Part shown: positions 1 through 12,166 of the stretch, in pieces
How positions within the stretch are numbered: the stretch's first letter is position 1
How the letters are laid out: each line of letters opens with the position of its first letter
Source: Capsaspora owczarzaki ATCC 30864
Lineage: Eukaryota > Opisthokonta > Filasterea
Direction of reading: 5' to 3'
Assembly: GCF_000151315.2 (NCBI RefSeq)
Contig: NW_011887301.1
Location: forward strand, 511,545-575,544
DNA: 64,000 nt
Position numbers and translations under genes: made by a program
Notes under the pieces: model-generated
Databases searched by the model: none
The model's input: only the letters and a program-made list of their open reading frames with translations
What the model was told of the DNA's origin: nothing

Positions 1-3000
1 GCCAAGTCGACAAACTGCATCAGTGCGGTCGCAATCGAGTCCATCCATTTGATCGAGATCGGCACGAAATACTCTTTCCAGTTCGTGTGCCCCTCGCCTC
101 TGACAATCAAATAAAAAAAAAAAAGGGCGGGGTCAGTCTTGTGCTCCTCCAACATCATGCCCAGGTGCACACTTACGAAACTTTCAGATGAGGCCCCCAG
201 ATAGAGTCCAAATAGTTGAGCGCGTAGGAAAGTTGAATCAATGACGCGTCAAGGTCTTCGCTGTCGCCGGACACAAAACCACCTCGAGCGGACTTGTCGC
301 AGAGCGAGCTCACATCGGCGCAAAGCATGCTGTAAAACTCGTCAATGGCGAGCTCGACAAGGTCGAAATGGTCGGTGAAGGCGTCCTGATAGTACGTTCG
401 GTAGTACTCGACTTCATCCACCAGCTCTTCCACCAGCAAGGTCAGTTGAGACGCTGTAAACGGGCAGGTTATTGTGGATAGCTTGTGTTGTGCGGTCTGG
501 TGCTTGGCCAGGGGTGCAGACGGTTGACGAATCTCGTCCACGACGTCAGCAGCAATCGTCAGGAATCTGCGGTGAGCCAGAGAGAGAGAAATCATCAAAA
601 GGTGTGGGTGTGAGAAAAAAGGACAAATATACAATCGGCGCGAAAAAAAATGCACGCCGTGAGGAAAGCGTACCGCTGATAGGTAGTGCCAAAGGATTCC
701 TTGAGATAACATGTCAGGACATAGTCCACATTGTACGCCGCATTGGACTTTCCACCTCCAACAAAGCGATCGGCTTGAATCAACGAGGACAAGAGCTGCA
801 CCAACCCTGCCACGCCGCCTTGGGGAGTGTTGAGCGGGAAAAGACGCTTGATTCGAGTCAAGCTGTTGCGGACCTGCGCGTGGAGGAGCGCAACCGTCTG
901 CCGAAGAACATCATTCTGGTGTGCATCCAGCAGAAACAAGTTAAGCACCAGGAGTCATCGACCAACACTATCAACACGCTTTGCACGTGGTGGCATACCT
1001 CAGAAATAGTAATGGTCATTCGGTTGTGGAGCTGGGGCAAGAGACGCAGAATGTCTTGAAGGACGGCGTTCGACTCTTGGATGCTGAGAATGGTGTTTTC
1101 GAAATGTTTGGCTAGATAGTTCAGATGCATGATTTTGCGGTAGAGCTCGCCAATGCCGTATCGCAAGCTAAACTCGAAAAGCAGCCGTGAAGCTGGTGGG
1201 CTCAGAGCGGCCGACTGCGCCTGCTGGGACTCGTCAAGGGATGTCGACGCCGCGTACCGCTCGTATTGCAAAAACTTTTCCAGCAAAGTGACATACAGCG
1301 CATGATAGAGACTGATACGATAGTTGCCAGGCGCATTGGAAGAGCTCGCAGAAGTATTGGCAGATCCCGCAGCAGTTGTAGAGGAACGGACGTGCGGCGA
1401 AGTTGGACTGGTGATTGAGTTTGCAAAGCCAGAACCTGGATGCGACGAGCCGCCAGAGCTGGATCCACCAGTACTCGACAAATTCACAACGGGAATGGCG
1501 GAATCCCAAAAGAGTTCAATCAACTGTCGGATTTTGGTCTGCTCTTGCTGTCGCCAAAGATCATACGTGTTTTTGTTCTGGATGATTGAAAAAGGGGACA
1601 AAGCGAGAGGGGAGGTGGCTCGAAGGCGATGAGTGTTGAAGCAAACGAAGCGCAACACGCATCACCAAAAACGCTCTCTCAAGCTTACAGCAAATGCCTG
1701 GGGATTGTAGAACGGGTTGGAGTTGCCCTCCAGGAAGCTGAGTTGCTTGGCAAGCTCGCGCACCAAAATCTTGCCAACCAAAAGATCAAGAGCAGTCCAA
1801 AAGTGTAAGTTTTTTTTTTGTCGGTTCGTGCAAGGATGAAGAACGCAACGAACTGTTGATCACCAGACGCAAGCAGCATACCTCGACGTCACGCTTCGAG
1901 CCGTGCGCTTCTTTGGTTTGCTTGAGATATTTGGCGTGGGTTTCAGGCGTCAGGTGGAAGACGTGCATGAGGTACTCGTTGAAAGCCGCAATCTCATTGG
2001 ATGACTCGGCCTTGCCAGTGCCGTTTGCAAGAATCGCACAGTTGGCGCACAGCAACGCGCACTGGTAGAGGAACAAATCCTCTCCAGCCAAGGTGACTGT
2101 TGCTGGATCCCGCGAATACAGCGGATGCTGCCGAGTCGAGGCTGCCGGTGCTGCGCGCGCAGGGCTGGCAACAGCATCACCCGCTCGCGTCACAGCAGCA
2201 GAGCCCTAGTTGCGTCGAGGTGGTGTAAACGCGAGTTTGCAAGGTCAGTTTCTACCCGGTATGCAGCAATCGCAAACGAAAAACGCACAAATCCTGAACC
2301 GACACTCTTCTTACAGGAACTTTGCGAGTGCGCCTTGGTCGTCGACGGCATGCGTAGCGATGGAAGAATGTGAAGATTTTCTCAATCAGCTTGCCATGTC
2401 TGTCAGAAGGTGAAACGTGAGGAAACTTTGACCAACAAGAACAAATTCGGTATGGGGGTTTTTTTCCCCCGTTTTCAACATGTTTGCGTCGTCGTGAATC
2501 TCAGAAACCATTGTCTCCACTTTCCCAATTCCAGCATATTTCGAATCCGATCGATCCACATCCGATAACTTGTCAAGTGTTCACATGTGACCGAAGCCGA
2601 CTTTTGCCTTCTTTTTTTTTTTCTTTTTTTTTTTCCGTTGCATATTGTTTCGCATTGCATTGCATTGTCTTTGTTTTGTGCTTCAGGGCTGCTTTTCGTC
2701 CATCCCCCCCCCCAATCCCCACACTCACTCCCGTGGTCTCGACTTCTGTGAGTGCTTCTCTTCTGATGCTTCCTGCTGAATGATGTTTGCTGATGAATGG
2801 TCCTCCTGTCCCTACGCTTTTATCGTCTGTTCGCCTTGTGGCTCCAAATTTTGCCGATGCTCGGTCGTCTCAGATTGGCCATCCTTCTCATCGTTCTCCG
2901 GCCTCCCATGAAAGCCCGCCTCCTTTGTTCTACTCAATTCAGCTCAACAAAAGACCTTCCCTTCCCATCCCAGAAGACCCTTCCCCCCCCCCCCAACACA

Positions 3001-3067
3001 GAGCGAGTCCACTCACTCACAACGTACAAAAACCAGCATCAAAACGCCAATCACTTGAAAATTCGAT

Positions 3068-3130
<63 letters not shown>

Positions 3131-3676
3131 GCTTGTGTGTTGTTTTTTTAATTTACCGCATCATGAAGCACTCTGGGTCTTGGCCTGCCGCGCGGACGCC
3201 GTGCTCGCACTGGAGCTGGGAGCAGAGTGTGGTGGATGCAGTCGATGCAGGCAGCGGGCTGGGAGTCCCGGAAGATCCACCAGCAGCAGCAGCTCCAGCA
3301 GCAGCAGAGGAAGGAGCGGCGGAGGATCCAGCGAAAGGACTCGGCGCGCTGCTGCGACTCGTGCTGTGAGCATCAGAGTACGACGATGCTGACAATGAGG
3401 ATGTCGAGTGGCTGCTGTGGCTGGGCTGGTCCGCGACGAGGTAGTCAGAGAGCCACTCCACCGAAGGCAGCGACAGGACAGCTTGAGAGGCGGCTTGGCC
3501 TGCGTCTGGCTTGGGGACTGCCGCGCCGTCGGGTCCGGTCGCCTGTGCCTGTGTCTGTGCTGGTGCTGGCGACTGCTGCATCTGTGGCCAGCACAGCGAC
3601 GCGTGGAACGGCCGCAGCGCGAGGAAGAGCTCGTCTGAGCGTTTGAGTGCGGTCGCATCAATCAGCATCGACGGCG

Positions 3677-3722
<46 letters not shown>

Positions 3723-3794
3723 ATGTTGTTGTTGCTGTAGTTGTTGTGATGATGGGTGGTGCTGGTGGTATGGACCAGGCGACGGCGACGACAT
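1..3794 (-). CDS. MUN-domain (UNC13/BAIAP3-like) protein, C-terminus beyond the window
   Basis: Eight exons join in frame: 3157-3794, 2315-2399, 1882-2205, 1689-1769, 999-1577, 674-915, 177-566 and 1-99 (partial), giving about 812 residues. The N-terminus has a long Gln run (about residues 18-39) and is Ser/Ala/Pro rich. The rest is helical, with stretches such as RYGIGELYRKIMHLNYLAKHF's core YGIGELYRKI and an edge exon reading NWKEYFVPISIKWMDS. These resemble the helical MUN region of Munc13-type vesicle-priming factors, which act on SNAREs during exocytosis. No C2 domain is visible; any C2 would lie past the left edge. I start at the ATG at 3794; an in-frame ATG at 3935 is possible. Intron 1 (about 760 bp) holds a 59-nt homopolymer. 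The family call rests on pattern, not alignment, and other helical tethering factors remain possible. Confidence 0.5.
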
Positions 3795-4153
3795 GGCGGC
3801 CACCCAGCGCAGCGAAAAGAGAAAGTAAGACTGAATGTGAATGCGAAATGGCATTACATACAAAGCTGGATCGTCCTGATGCTGCTGGGTTGATTGAGAG
3901 ATGTAACCGCAGTGCACTTGCTCTTCTTTACTCATTCTATTATGAAATGATCACTTCTCTTTTTCCTTTGGTTTCTGAGATTTTTTCCCAAATCTTCGTT
4001 CATCCCTGCGTTGTCCTGTTTGTTGCATTTCAGCCTTTTTCTCTTTTTTTTCGGGCAGCACTTCAACACCCAGAGCTGAGCCCCCCTTGCTGAGCCCTTC
4101 TTGGAGCAGAGAGGAAACTCGGGCTTTTGTCGTCGTACTTTGGAGAGCAGCAG
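3795..4153. promoter_or_regulatory. Divergent intergenic region between the MUN-like and sorting nexin genes
   Basis: The two start codons face away from each other across about 360 bp, so both promoters must lie here. Pyrimidine-rich stretches (around 3955-4060) precede the plus-strand start. No TATA-like box or other motif stands out. Confidence 0.35.
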
Positions 4154-7100
4154 ATGTCGCTCGCTGGTGAGACAACTCCTACAACGACGACCACGACGAC
4201 CACGACGACGACGCGTTCTGCTGCAACGCCTGATTCTGCTGCAACTGCAGGTGCTGCTGCTCCGGCGTGGAAGGAGCTCGTTCTGCAGACGTACGCGGCA
4301 CTCGCTGGGCAGCCTCAACCTCTTCAACCAGGTCAACCAGCAGCTCCAGCAACCGGACGCCTGACTCTCGCTGCAGCCATCGCCGCCGTTGCGTTTGCCA
4401 TTCTGTTCGCTGGCATGGGTCCGCTTCGTCTACTGCTCTTCGGCTCGTCGCTCGCCGTCGCTGCAGCAGGCGGCTATGCGTTGGCCTGCGTTTCACTGCG
4501 AGTAAGCACTGAAGCCTGTTTTTTTTTTCAAATTTTGATATGTCGGGTGGCGCGTTGCAACAAGAAGGGCCAACATATCAAAGTCTGAGCATCTGATTGC
4601 ATTTTGAGAGAGCATCTGTATTGGGGGCGGGAGGTGGAACCCAACCGGAGACGAACAGGTCGAATGCGTTTCCAGTGAGATATTCCTACTAGATACATGT
4701 ACTCACTTTTGGCAATAACTGAACTTCTAGGGGCGAAAACCAGCTCTCAAGCATCTCGAGCCAGAGCAAGCTGAACGCGAAAGGCTGGCCCTGAATGCGG
4801 CAGCGCAAGAGCTGCTGGACGGTTGCGATGCAGATGTGGTACGAAAGCTCTCTGATGTTCTGAAGGTGTGCGTCTGAGAAGCAACGAACGTGCTTGACTT
4901 GCTTTGCTCTCCATCCACTTGTAGAACGATGCACCGGGATCGGTGTTGGACATCTCCGAGTCTGTCATGTCTGAGCGATCGGCCGCCACAGCGCCCGCTG
5001 CGCTTTGCAGACGCTCGAGACAGCTGTCGCAGGTTGGGGATGGGCTTCAATCCACGCCCCAGCTCAATCTTTCCGTTCCGTTGCACGCTGCCATTTCCAC
5101 ACTGTGCGACTCGTTAGTGGCCAATTACGTGATGGGCTGGTATGGGTACTATATTGGCGACGACGATGCCTTCCTCAGCGACCTCAAGACGCTGATTGTG
5201 AGCGCGTTCTTCAAGTTCCGCGTGTACTCGCCACGATTCGACCTGCCCATGCTGACAGTGTACCGATTTGTGCACATGTTTATCGTGCACTTGCGTCAGT
5301 TCCGCGCAGCGGAGGAGTCCGGCATGGACGTGGCAGCCTACTTTGGGCCCGCAGGTCCGGGTCATCCCTACTTGCACTTTGCTGTGCGCAGCCGTGACAA
5401 CGAGCTCCGCTATTTGCGCCAGGTCGCAGACGTGCTCATTCTCAAGCTGACGCCTCAACGAGAAAACCAGTCGCAAGTGTTTCGACACATGTTCCGCGAA
5501 ATTATTGCTCAGCACTGCTTGCTCCCGACCGTGCGGTATCTGGCCGATCCGGACTATATTAATCAGATGGTGCTAACCATGCTATTGCGGCAGAGGTTGC
5601 GGCCGTACGATCGGGTGAAGCTGAAAGGTAACGAGCTGCGTTTGTTTGCCACTTTTGTTGGCGATGAGCTTTCGCTTATTTTGTCTCCCGTCGTGTCTGC
5701 GCGGTATGCTGATCTTGTTTATTTTCTCCGCAGTGGTACAAGCCAAAAGTATTCTTCACACCAATGTGAAAGGTATTACATGCGAGACAGCGCTCGTGAT
5801 TCGTTTAGGGTCTTTTTTATTTCACATTGCAGCAGCTTACGACTTGGTTCTGATCATTCCTTCCTTTGTCTTCCGCTCGCACAGGTCTGTTGACATGTCA
5901 GATTGTACTGAAGACGAAGGCCGGCGAGCATTCGACACCCAAAACCCCGCCATCCTCTGGCTCACCCACCTGGAACGATGAGGCAATTGTGCCACTTGCT
6001 TCAGTTCAAGGTGACTTCCACATGACTGTATCACTGTACCATTGTCCAAACTCGAATCCCAGCAGCAACGGTAAGGAAATGAGACAAATTAAACTTGGAG
6101 TGGGAGGGCTTGCTCCATCTGACAACTTTGCGCCTCAAAATTCCTCACATGCTTACTTTTCCCGCTTTAGTCTTGTTGGGGACCCAACGAATCGATTTGG
6201 CAAAACTGCCACCTGGCAAGGCCAGCAAGCATTGGCACGCTCTCAACGACCCTGAAACTGGGGTTCAGAGCGGCCTGTTGATGCTTGAACTGACACTGCT
6301 GCTTCGAGAAGACCTTGCCTCCACTGCCAGCTCCACGCCTGCCACCGTGACGGACGATGCCACTGGACACGCTCCAAACAACGAAGCTGCGATGAGTAGT
6401 GCAACCGCTGCAACACCCTCGCCTGTCGCTGCTGCTGCTGCTGCTGCTCCCGCTGCCGCAAAGCCAGTTCCCCCGCCTCGTCCTCCGCGTCCAGCTGCGC
6501 TTGTTGCTGCTGCTCGGGCTGCACCGACGTCGGCGTCTGACTCTCCCGCTACTCAAACGTCCACGTCAAGCACGGACACGCAAAGCACGGACACGACTCA
6601 ATCCACGGATGTTACACAAAGCACGGATACGCTCATCTCCGATGCAGCCAACGAAGCGTCGCTGCAGTGGATGGTGAAGCAACAGCCCCATGCATATGTC
6701 GACGCCAATGTGACGGCTGCTCAGCTCGCGCGATTGTCCGTTCCTGAGTCGACCATGATACTACAAGCCTCGCCTACCCTCACTCCCGTCCAGGCGGCTG
6801 TGCAGATGACCCGCTTGCTTCGAAGCAATGCCGCATTTGGCTGCTTGATGGACTACTTGACCTCTGTGAATGCCAAGGCACTGTTGCAGTTTTGGATTGA
6901 CGCAGACCAGTTCCGTCAAGTGACGGCTGCTGCTGCAGGAGTGCATACCATTTCCACACCCGTTGTCAAAGCGGAAATGTGTCGTCAAGAGGCTCGGCAC
7001 ATTGTGCAGCAGCACCTCAAGCCTGACAGTCCCAGCCACATCCATGTGTCCAGGTATGCGGGCAAGGCGCGTCGTTTGCGTGCTTTTTTTGTTGTTGTTG

Positions 7101-9666
7101 TTGCTGCTGCTTTGTTTTTTGCTGAGGGTTTTTGCTGGGGGCTCTTTGTGAGAGAGGAGGGTGCCAAGTTCTGACCCGCAACGCTCTTTGCTGCTTTGGT
7201 AGTCGTGCATTGGCCATTGTGCTTTCAGCACTGGAAGACTCGACCGTGACGCCTGGACTGGAGCTGTTCCGCCCTATCGAGTCAGAGGTGTTTGCACGCT
7301 TGTGCGAACACCTGCCTGGATTCTTGGCCAGCTCTTTTTATGCGAATTTTATTGGTGAAGCTTCCTTCCCTGCTGCAGCAACCGGCAATTCCACGTCTGG
7401 AACAATCCCGTCGTCAGCCAGCCAGACCTCCGTTGCCGACATTGCGTCTTCCGTGAGCAGTGCTGCGACCGAGGCCGTTGTAGAAACACCGGTGAGCACA
7501 TCAGCCGATGGTGCGCCGACTTCGCTGGCGCACACTCCCGGCGCACCTCCCTCGACGGCCAGTTCCGAAGCTCATATCGAAGCGCCCGCTGTCGCGGCTC
7601 CCGCCGATGGTGACAGCATCATTCCAACCACAGGATTGCCTCCGATCGCTCTCCCAGTGGTCGTGCAGCCAGTCACGCTCACTCCAAAGGAACACGATGA
7701 CACCCCGGATGTCGATCTGGACGACGACGAACGTCTCAACCGCGACATCACACGCACAAAACAACACGATGGAACCAAATCGCACAAGCAGGCTCCAGCT
7801 GTGCCCCCGCGCCCTGCCCCCTCTGTGCTGGCTCACCGTCAGTCACAAGCCGCATCTCACGGTGTATCATTGGTCATTCCTGCAGCGGTGCACTATGCTC
7901 AGGTCAAATCGACTGGAGCTGATGCGCATCACGAAGAAACGAGCACTACCCGCCGCCTGTTGTCAAAGCTTGGTGTCAGAGACGACGCTGCAAGCACTGG
8001 CACTGCTGGAGCTTCTGGTCCTGGCTCGACATCTACGACCGCCGGGATCACTGAGCCGCAAGAAGGCGGCGTGAAGGAGGCCATCGCGACATTTGGCAAC
8101 CTGATTGATCGCTTGCGCAGCAAGTCAAGGAGTGATGGCGCGCCAGAGCTAGACTTGCCCCGTGCATCTAGTGGCGGTGACAAGGCCTACAAGGCTCACA
8201 TTATTGAAACCCAGCTCGATTCCAAGCAGCGAATTCAGTATGTCGTGACTGTGCAGCCTCTTGCACCGGCCCCTGCTGCTGCTGCTGCTGCTGCTGCTGG
8301 GAATGACAATACTGCCACTGGTGGTCACGACGCTGTCACGTTGGCCCCGCTTGCATCCACCAACGACCCGTCCACACTAGGCGCGCCAGACACGGCTCAT
8401 TCCTCGTCCGAAAACGCGCAATATCCGTTGCCTGCTGTGCGAGAGACCGGATGGGTTATTGTTCGGTCCTTCCGCGACTTTTCGACCCTGCACACAGCAC
8501 TCCAAAAGCTCCAGAAGGTGCGCAACATTGATTTCCCGAGCAGCACCCTGGAACGAACCAATCATGCAGCTGCTCGCGTGCAGCTCGATACCTTTTTGCA
8601 ACAGCTTCTTGCCGACCCGCAAGCGAGCCAAACCGAAGCGGTGGCAAACTTTTTGAACATGGGTGAGGTGGTCTCGCACGCTGGAGCAAGCCACGGCGCG
8701 TCCCCAGCCCAGATCGACGCTGATAGCGACAGTGTGCTCGATCGAGTTTCTGCCAAATTCCGCTTGATCAAGGAGAAACTTGTCGATGACAAAGACCCCA
8801 AAGACGGGCCAAAGAAGGTTTCGGGCAAGCTGTTTTCGTCCTTTTTGCATGGCAGTGATGAAGACATCCAGGCTGCTGAGGCAACCGCTAGCGTGCATCC
8901 AACAGTGCCCGCTTCAGCAGAGGCTGCTCCGACAAGGTTGGCAAGCGTGGACTCGGATCTTGCTGCTTCGCCTCTCGATAGCCTTCATGGTGCCACTGCC
9001 AGTCGCAACAGTCCAGATGCCAGCGGAATTCCGAGTCGTGCTCGATCCACACCCGAGCCGCAAGCCGCACCATCAGACAGCAGCTCTGTTGCCGCGGCGT
9101 CTACCACGACCGACGACAACGAGGATGTGTTTTCGGAATCGGAGCTGTCCTTCATTAGCGGGGAGGACGGCGACCTGTTGATTGAAACTGGATTTGCGTT
9201 GATGGACGAGCTCTTCATGCTCAAAGACGAAGACAAGTGGCTGCGTCGCCAAGCCGTGTCTGTCCTCAAGCAAGTTTTGCTTCAGATGCACGGTGAAACA
9301 ATCAATCGCCGCATCATCGAGTCGATGCACGCCATGACCAACGAAAAGCAGTGGGCCGTATTCTTTGAGCGCCTCAACCGTGATATGGCACCGCTTTCCG
9401 CCGCTGCTGGCACGTCGTCGGTGACGGCACTGTCACGCTCCAGCTCTGTGCGTTCTGAGGACGACAAGGCTCGCACTCGCGCAGATGCGCAAGCCGAGCT
9501 GCTCGCCTGCATCCCAGAAGCACTGCAGCATGTTGTCGGCCGATCCAACGCCATCAGCGGCGTGACGCGTGCGTTCGACATGTTGCAGCACGACATTTTG
9601 ACCAAGCACCTGCTCTACACGATGCTCGATGCGACGCTCGTCGCGCTCTTCACCCCGGACTCTTAG
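4154..9666 (+). CDS. SNX13/14/25-type sorting nexin with an inserted C2 domain (PXA-C2-RGS-PX-nexinC)
   Basis: Exons 4154-4501, 4731-4865, 4925-5627, 5734-5772, 5885-6070, 6171-7053 and 7203-9666 join in frame to 1,585 residues. Order: a hydrophobic hairpin near residues 76-116 (likely ER anchor); a PXA domain (about 190-395); a C2-like beta domain (about 398-520, with SGSPTWNDEAIVPL, LLGTQRIDLAKL and SGLLMLELTLL); an Ala/Ser/Thr linker; an RGS domain (about 655-815, core LMDYLTSVNAKALLQFWIDA); a PX domain (about 1096-1245); and a C-terminal nexin domain (about 1425-1580). Family members tether the ER to endosomes, lysosomes or lipid droplets and bind phosphoinositides through PX. The C2 domain is absent from the animal and yeast members I know. 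Its loops lack most Ca2+-binding aspartates, so Ca2+-independent lipid or protein binding is more likely. The family call is firm; subfamily is not. Confidence 0.88.
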
Positions 9667-9884
9667 AGCCACGAAGAGTTGTTGGACCCCTTTTTTCTTT
9701 TTTTTCCTTTTTGTTCTTTTATTTGATGCGTAGCTGCTCCGAGACGGTCGGACCCGTACGCATTGTTGTTTCTGGTTGGTGTTGTTGCACGCTTTCTGTG
9801 TTGATCATGTGTGTGTGTGTGTGTGTGTCGCCTTTGTGTTTGTTCGCCTTTCCCAGTAAATATATCAAACCTTTGATTTTCCCA

Positions 9885-9888
<4 letters not shown>

Positions 9889-9925
<37 letters not shown>
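9889..9925 (+). repeat. 37-nt T homopolymer just upstream of a start codon
   Basis: An uninterrupted T run ends 9 nt before the zinc-finger ATG. Similar T runs precede several other starts in this window. Confidence 0.9.
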
Positions 9926-9926
<1 letters not shown>

Positions 9927-9934
9927 TGCTAACC

Positions 9935-12166
9935 ATGGCCAGTCACGATCCCGCTTCATCGTCCTCGGCTGCTCGCCAGTCGCCCGCTCCAACAGCAGCA
10001 TCAAGTGCATCCAGCTCCCTTCATGCACCAGCACCCTCAGTGCGAGGGGTTGGGCCTTCCAATCGCCGCCATTCAGCTTCGGATTCAGCTTCTTCTTCCA
10101 CTCCATCCTCAGCTTTGGATCACAACCCTCAGCAGTCGTCATCCTCGTCCTCATCGCCCGCATCGTTGAGCTTTGTGAGCCACAGCTACGCTCCGCCGGC
10201 CAACCGCACCCGGACAGCGTCAATCGACGCCTCGCCAGCTTACGCCCAAGCAACAGCAGCAGCAACAGCCCAGCCAACAACCGCGCCGACGACTCCTCAT
10301 CCACCACGGCCTGCTCCTGCTGCCCCATTTGCATCCGTCGTAGCACAACAGCAGGCAAGCACGCCATCCGCCGCGACGACAGCCAGTGGCACCAGCATTA
10401 GCACGAGTAAGCCGCAGATGCTGCTCGAGGAGAGCCCTCAGCATGGCCAGATTGCAGCCGCGCTGCTGCGTCGGCAGTACGATCGCGTGCGAGACCGAGC
10501 CAGAATGCGCACCGACCGACTCCGCAAGTTCGTCCAAGGCAGCGCAGGCGGCGCAGGATTAGGCACAGGCGCAGGGTCAGGCCCAAAGCAGCGAAACCGG
10601 CTGTCGTGGTCGTCCGCCAATCGAGCTGGGTCCGAGTCGATGGCTGTGGACTCGGATGCAGGACATTCTGCTTTGAACGCTCATTCTGGTACTAGCACTG
10701 CTGCGGCGGCGGCTGCGGCTGCGGCGGCTGCGTTGGCGCGCACACCGACGAACTCTGCGGCTTCGAAGTTGGACCATCGAGATCAACACGCCACCGCCGA
10801 CGCTGCCGCATTCGACGATCAAGACGTTGGTGCCAACGTGCAGTACGCTCAGGACGAGTTTGACGAAATGAACGAAGGCGAGGATATGCTCGAGGACGCA
10901 GAAGAGCCCATGAACGAGGATGATTTGGACGTCCACCCTGCAGACCTACGGCGACGCCAAGGCGTTCGCCATCGCCGAATGGCGTGTCCTTATTGCAAGC
11001 GGCTCTACCGGACCGCTTGGTCATTAGAGCGACATGTCATCGCCGAACACCCCGGAGGCGCTGCATCTCTTAAACCCGTTCGCAGACCAAATCCGTGCTT
11101 CCGCTGCGGCAAAAAGTTTGCAACAGACTACCAGTTAGTGGCCCACTTGCAACAATCCCACGCTGGTGTCACTGAATATGCTTGCCCGTTCTGCTTCAAG
11201 ATCTTTAATGCACAACGAGGTGTCTCAGTCCATATCGGCATCATGCACCAAGGACTGCCAATACCAGACATTGGCGAAGCTGCGATGCCAGGCGAAGGCG
11301 CACCGACAGGGGTAGAACTTGTTTGTGACGCGTGCCATCTGTCGTTTTCAGATCAGCTCGCCTTTGATGAGCATGACTGTCCGCCGGCGACCTCAATGCG
11401 AAGCACACTCCCCAGCGGTCCCAAAACTGAACTTGTCTACGAGGACGATTGGGCAGAGCCCCACTTGGCCGACGAGGGCGGCGCCGAGCAGGAAGGCCAT
11501 GATCAGCACTATGCCATGGATACCGAGAATGACGTTGTGGCTGAGGACAGCAACGGGGACGAGAACGATGGAGGCCATGCCGAAGATGAACACGGCGCTG
11601 ATGAAGAGCACGACGCTGGTGAAGAGCACGAAGCTGGCGAAGAGCAGGACGCTGGCGAAGAGCACGATCATGACGTAGCAGGCGACATTGAAGATACCAA
11701 GCCCAATGAAGAAGAAGCTGAAGACCTCGAAGATGATGAGGAGGACGAGGACGAGGACGATGATGGCGAGATTGGCGGCGATGATGATGATGCAAGCGAC
11801 TTTGACAATTACGCGGAACACGCTCGTCGATCCCCGCGAGCCCGTCGTCTTCGGCGGTCGTTTGACGGCGACGCTCGCCCCGTGGATCCAAACACTGTTT
11901 GCCCAAAATGCCACACGTCATTCTCAAGCAACAACAGCATGATTCAGCATCATCGCACCCGGCATGAAGGACTGAGATTCTTCTGCCCATTGTGCGACAA
12001 GCCCTCCACGCAATCGTCGAGTCTGCTAACACATTTGCGCACAGTGCATCCCAAGGACGAGAAACGGTGCCCAAAGTGTGACTTGCGATGGTCTGCCTCG
12101 AACGTTCTCGACTTCTGGCTTCACGTGCGGACAGCCCACCATGATGATTTTATTCGCCCGTTGTAG
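9935..12166 (+). CDS. C2H2 zinc-finger protein
   Basis: Single-exon gene of 743 residues. The first 340 residues are low complexity (Ser, Ala, Pro, Thr) with an Ala run. Three consecutive C2H2 fingers follow at about residues 350-440 (first one CPYCKRLYRTAWSLERH), then a finger-like CX2C module whose last ligands read HDC. A very acidic segment (about 505-635) contains short EEHDAGEEHEAGEE-type repeats, and three more fingers close the protein (about 650-740; last ligands CPKCDLRW...HVRTAH). Linkers are not the TGEKP type, so DNA binding is plausible but unproven; the fingers may bind RNA or protein. The acidic block could be an activation or histone-binding region. It is probably nuclear. 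I recognise no orthologue. Confidence 0.85.
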   Translation: MASHDPASSSSAARQSPAPTAASSASSSLHAPAPSVRGVGPSNRRHSASDSASSSTPSSALDHNPQQSSSSSSSPASLSFVSHSYAPPANRTRTASIDASPAYAQATAAATAQPTTAPTTPHPPRPAPAAPFASVVAQQQASTPSAATTASGTSISTSKPQMLLEESPQHGQIAAALLRRQYDRVRDRARMRTDRLRKFVQGSAGGAGLGTGAGSGPKQRNRLSWSSANRAGSESMAVDSDAGHSALNAHSGTSTAAAAAAAAAAALARTPTNSAASKLDHRDQHATADAAAFDDQDVGANVQYAQDEFDEMNEGEDMLEDAEEPMNEDDLDVHPADLRRRQGVRHRRMACPYCKRLYRTAWSLERHVIAEHPGGAASLKPVRRPNPCFRCGKKFATDYQLVAHLQQSHAGVTEYACPFCFKIFNAQRGVSVHIGIMHQGLPIPDIGEAAMPGEGAPTGVELVCDACHLSFSDQLAFDEHDCPPATSMRSTLPSGPKTELVYEDDWAEPHLADEGGAEQEGHDQHYAMDTENDVVAEDSNGDENDGGHAEDEHGADEEHDAGEEHEAGEEQDAGEEHDHDVAGDIEDTKPNEEEAEDLEDDEEDEDEDDDGEIGGDDDDASDFDNYAEHARRSPRARRLRRSFDGDARPVDPNTVCPKCHTSFSSNNSMIQHHRTRHEGLRFFCPLCDKPSTQSSSLLTHLRTVHPKDEKRCPKCDLRWSASNVLDFWLHVRTAHHDDFIRPL

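Noticed and set aside
2787-3392. A 201-codon plus-strand frame across the 59-nt T run
   Set aside because: It is a poly-Phe artefact in the first intron and first exon of the minus-strand gene, with no domain.
11241-12074. A 277-codon antisense frame under the acidic part of the zinc-finger gene
   Set aside because: It is the reverse complement of low-complexity Asp/Glu codons, giving Arg/His-rich text.
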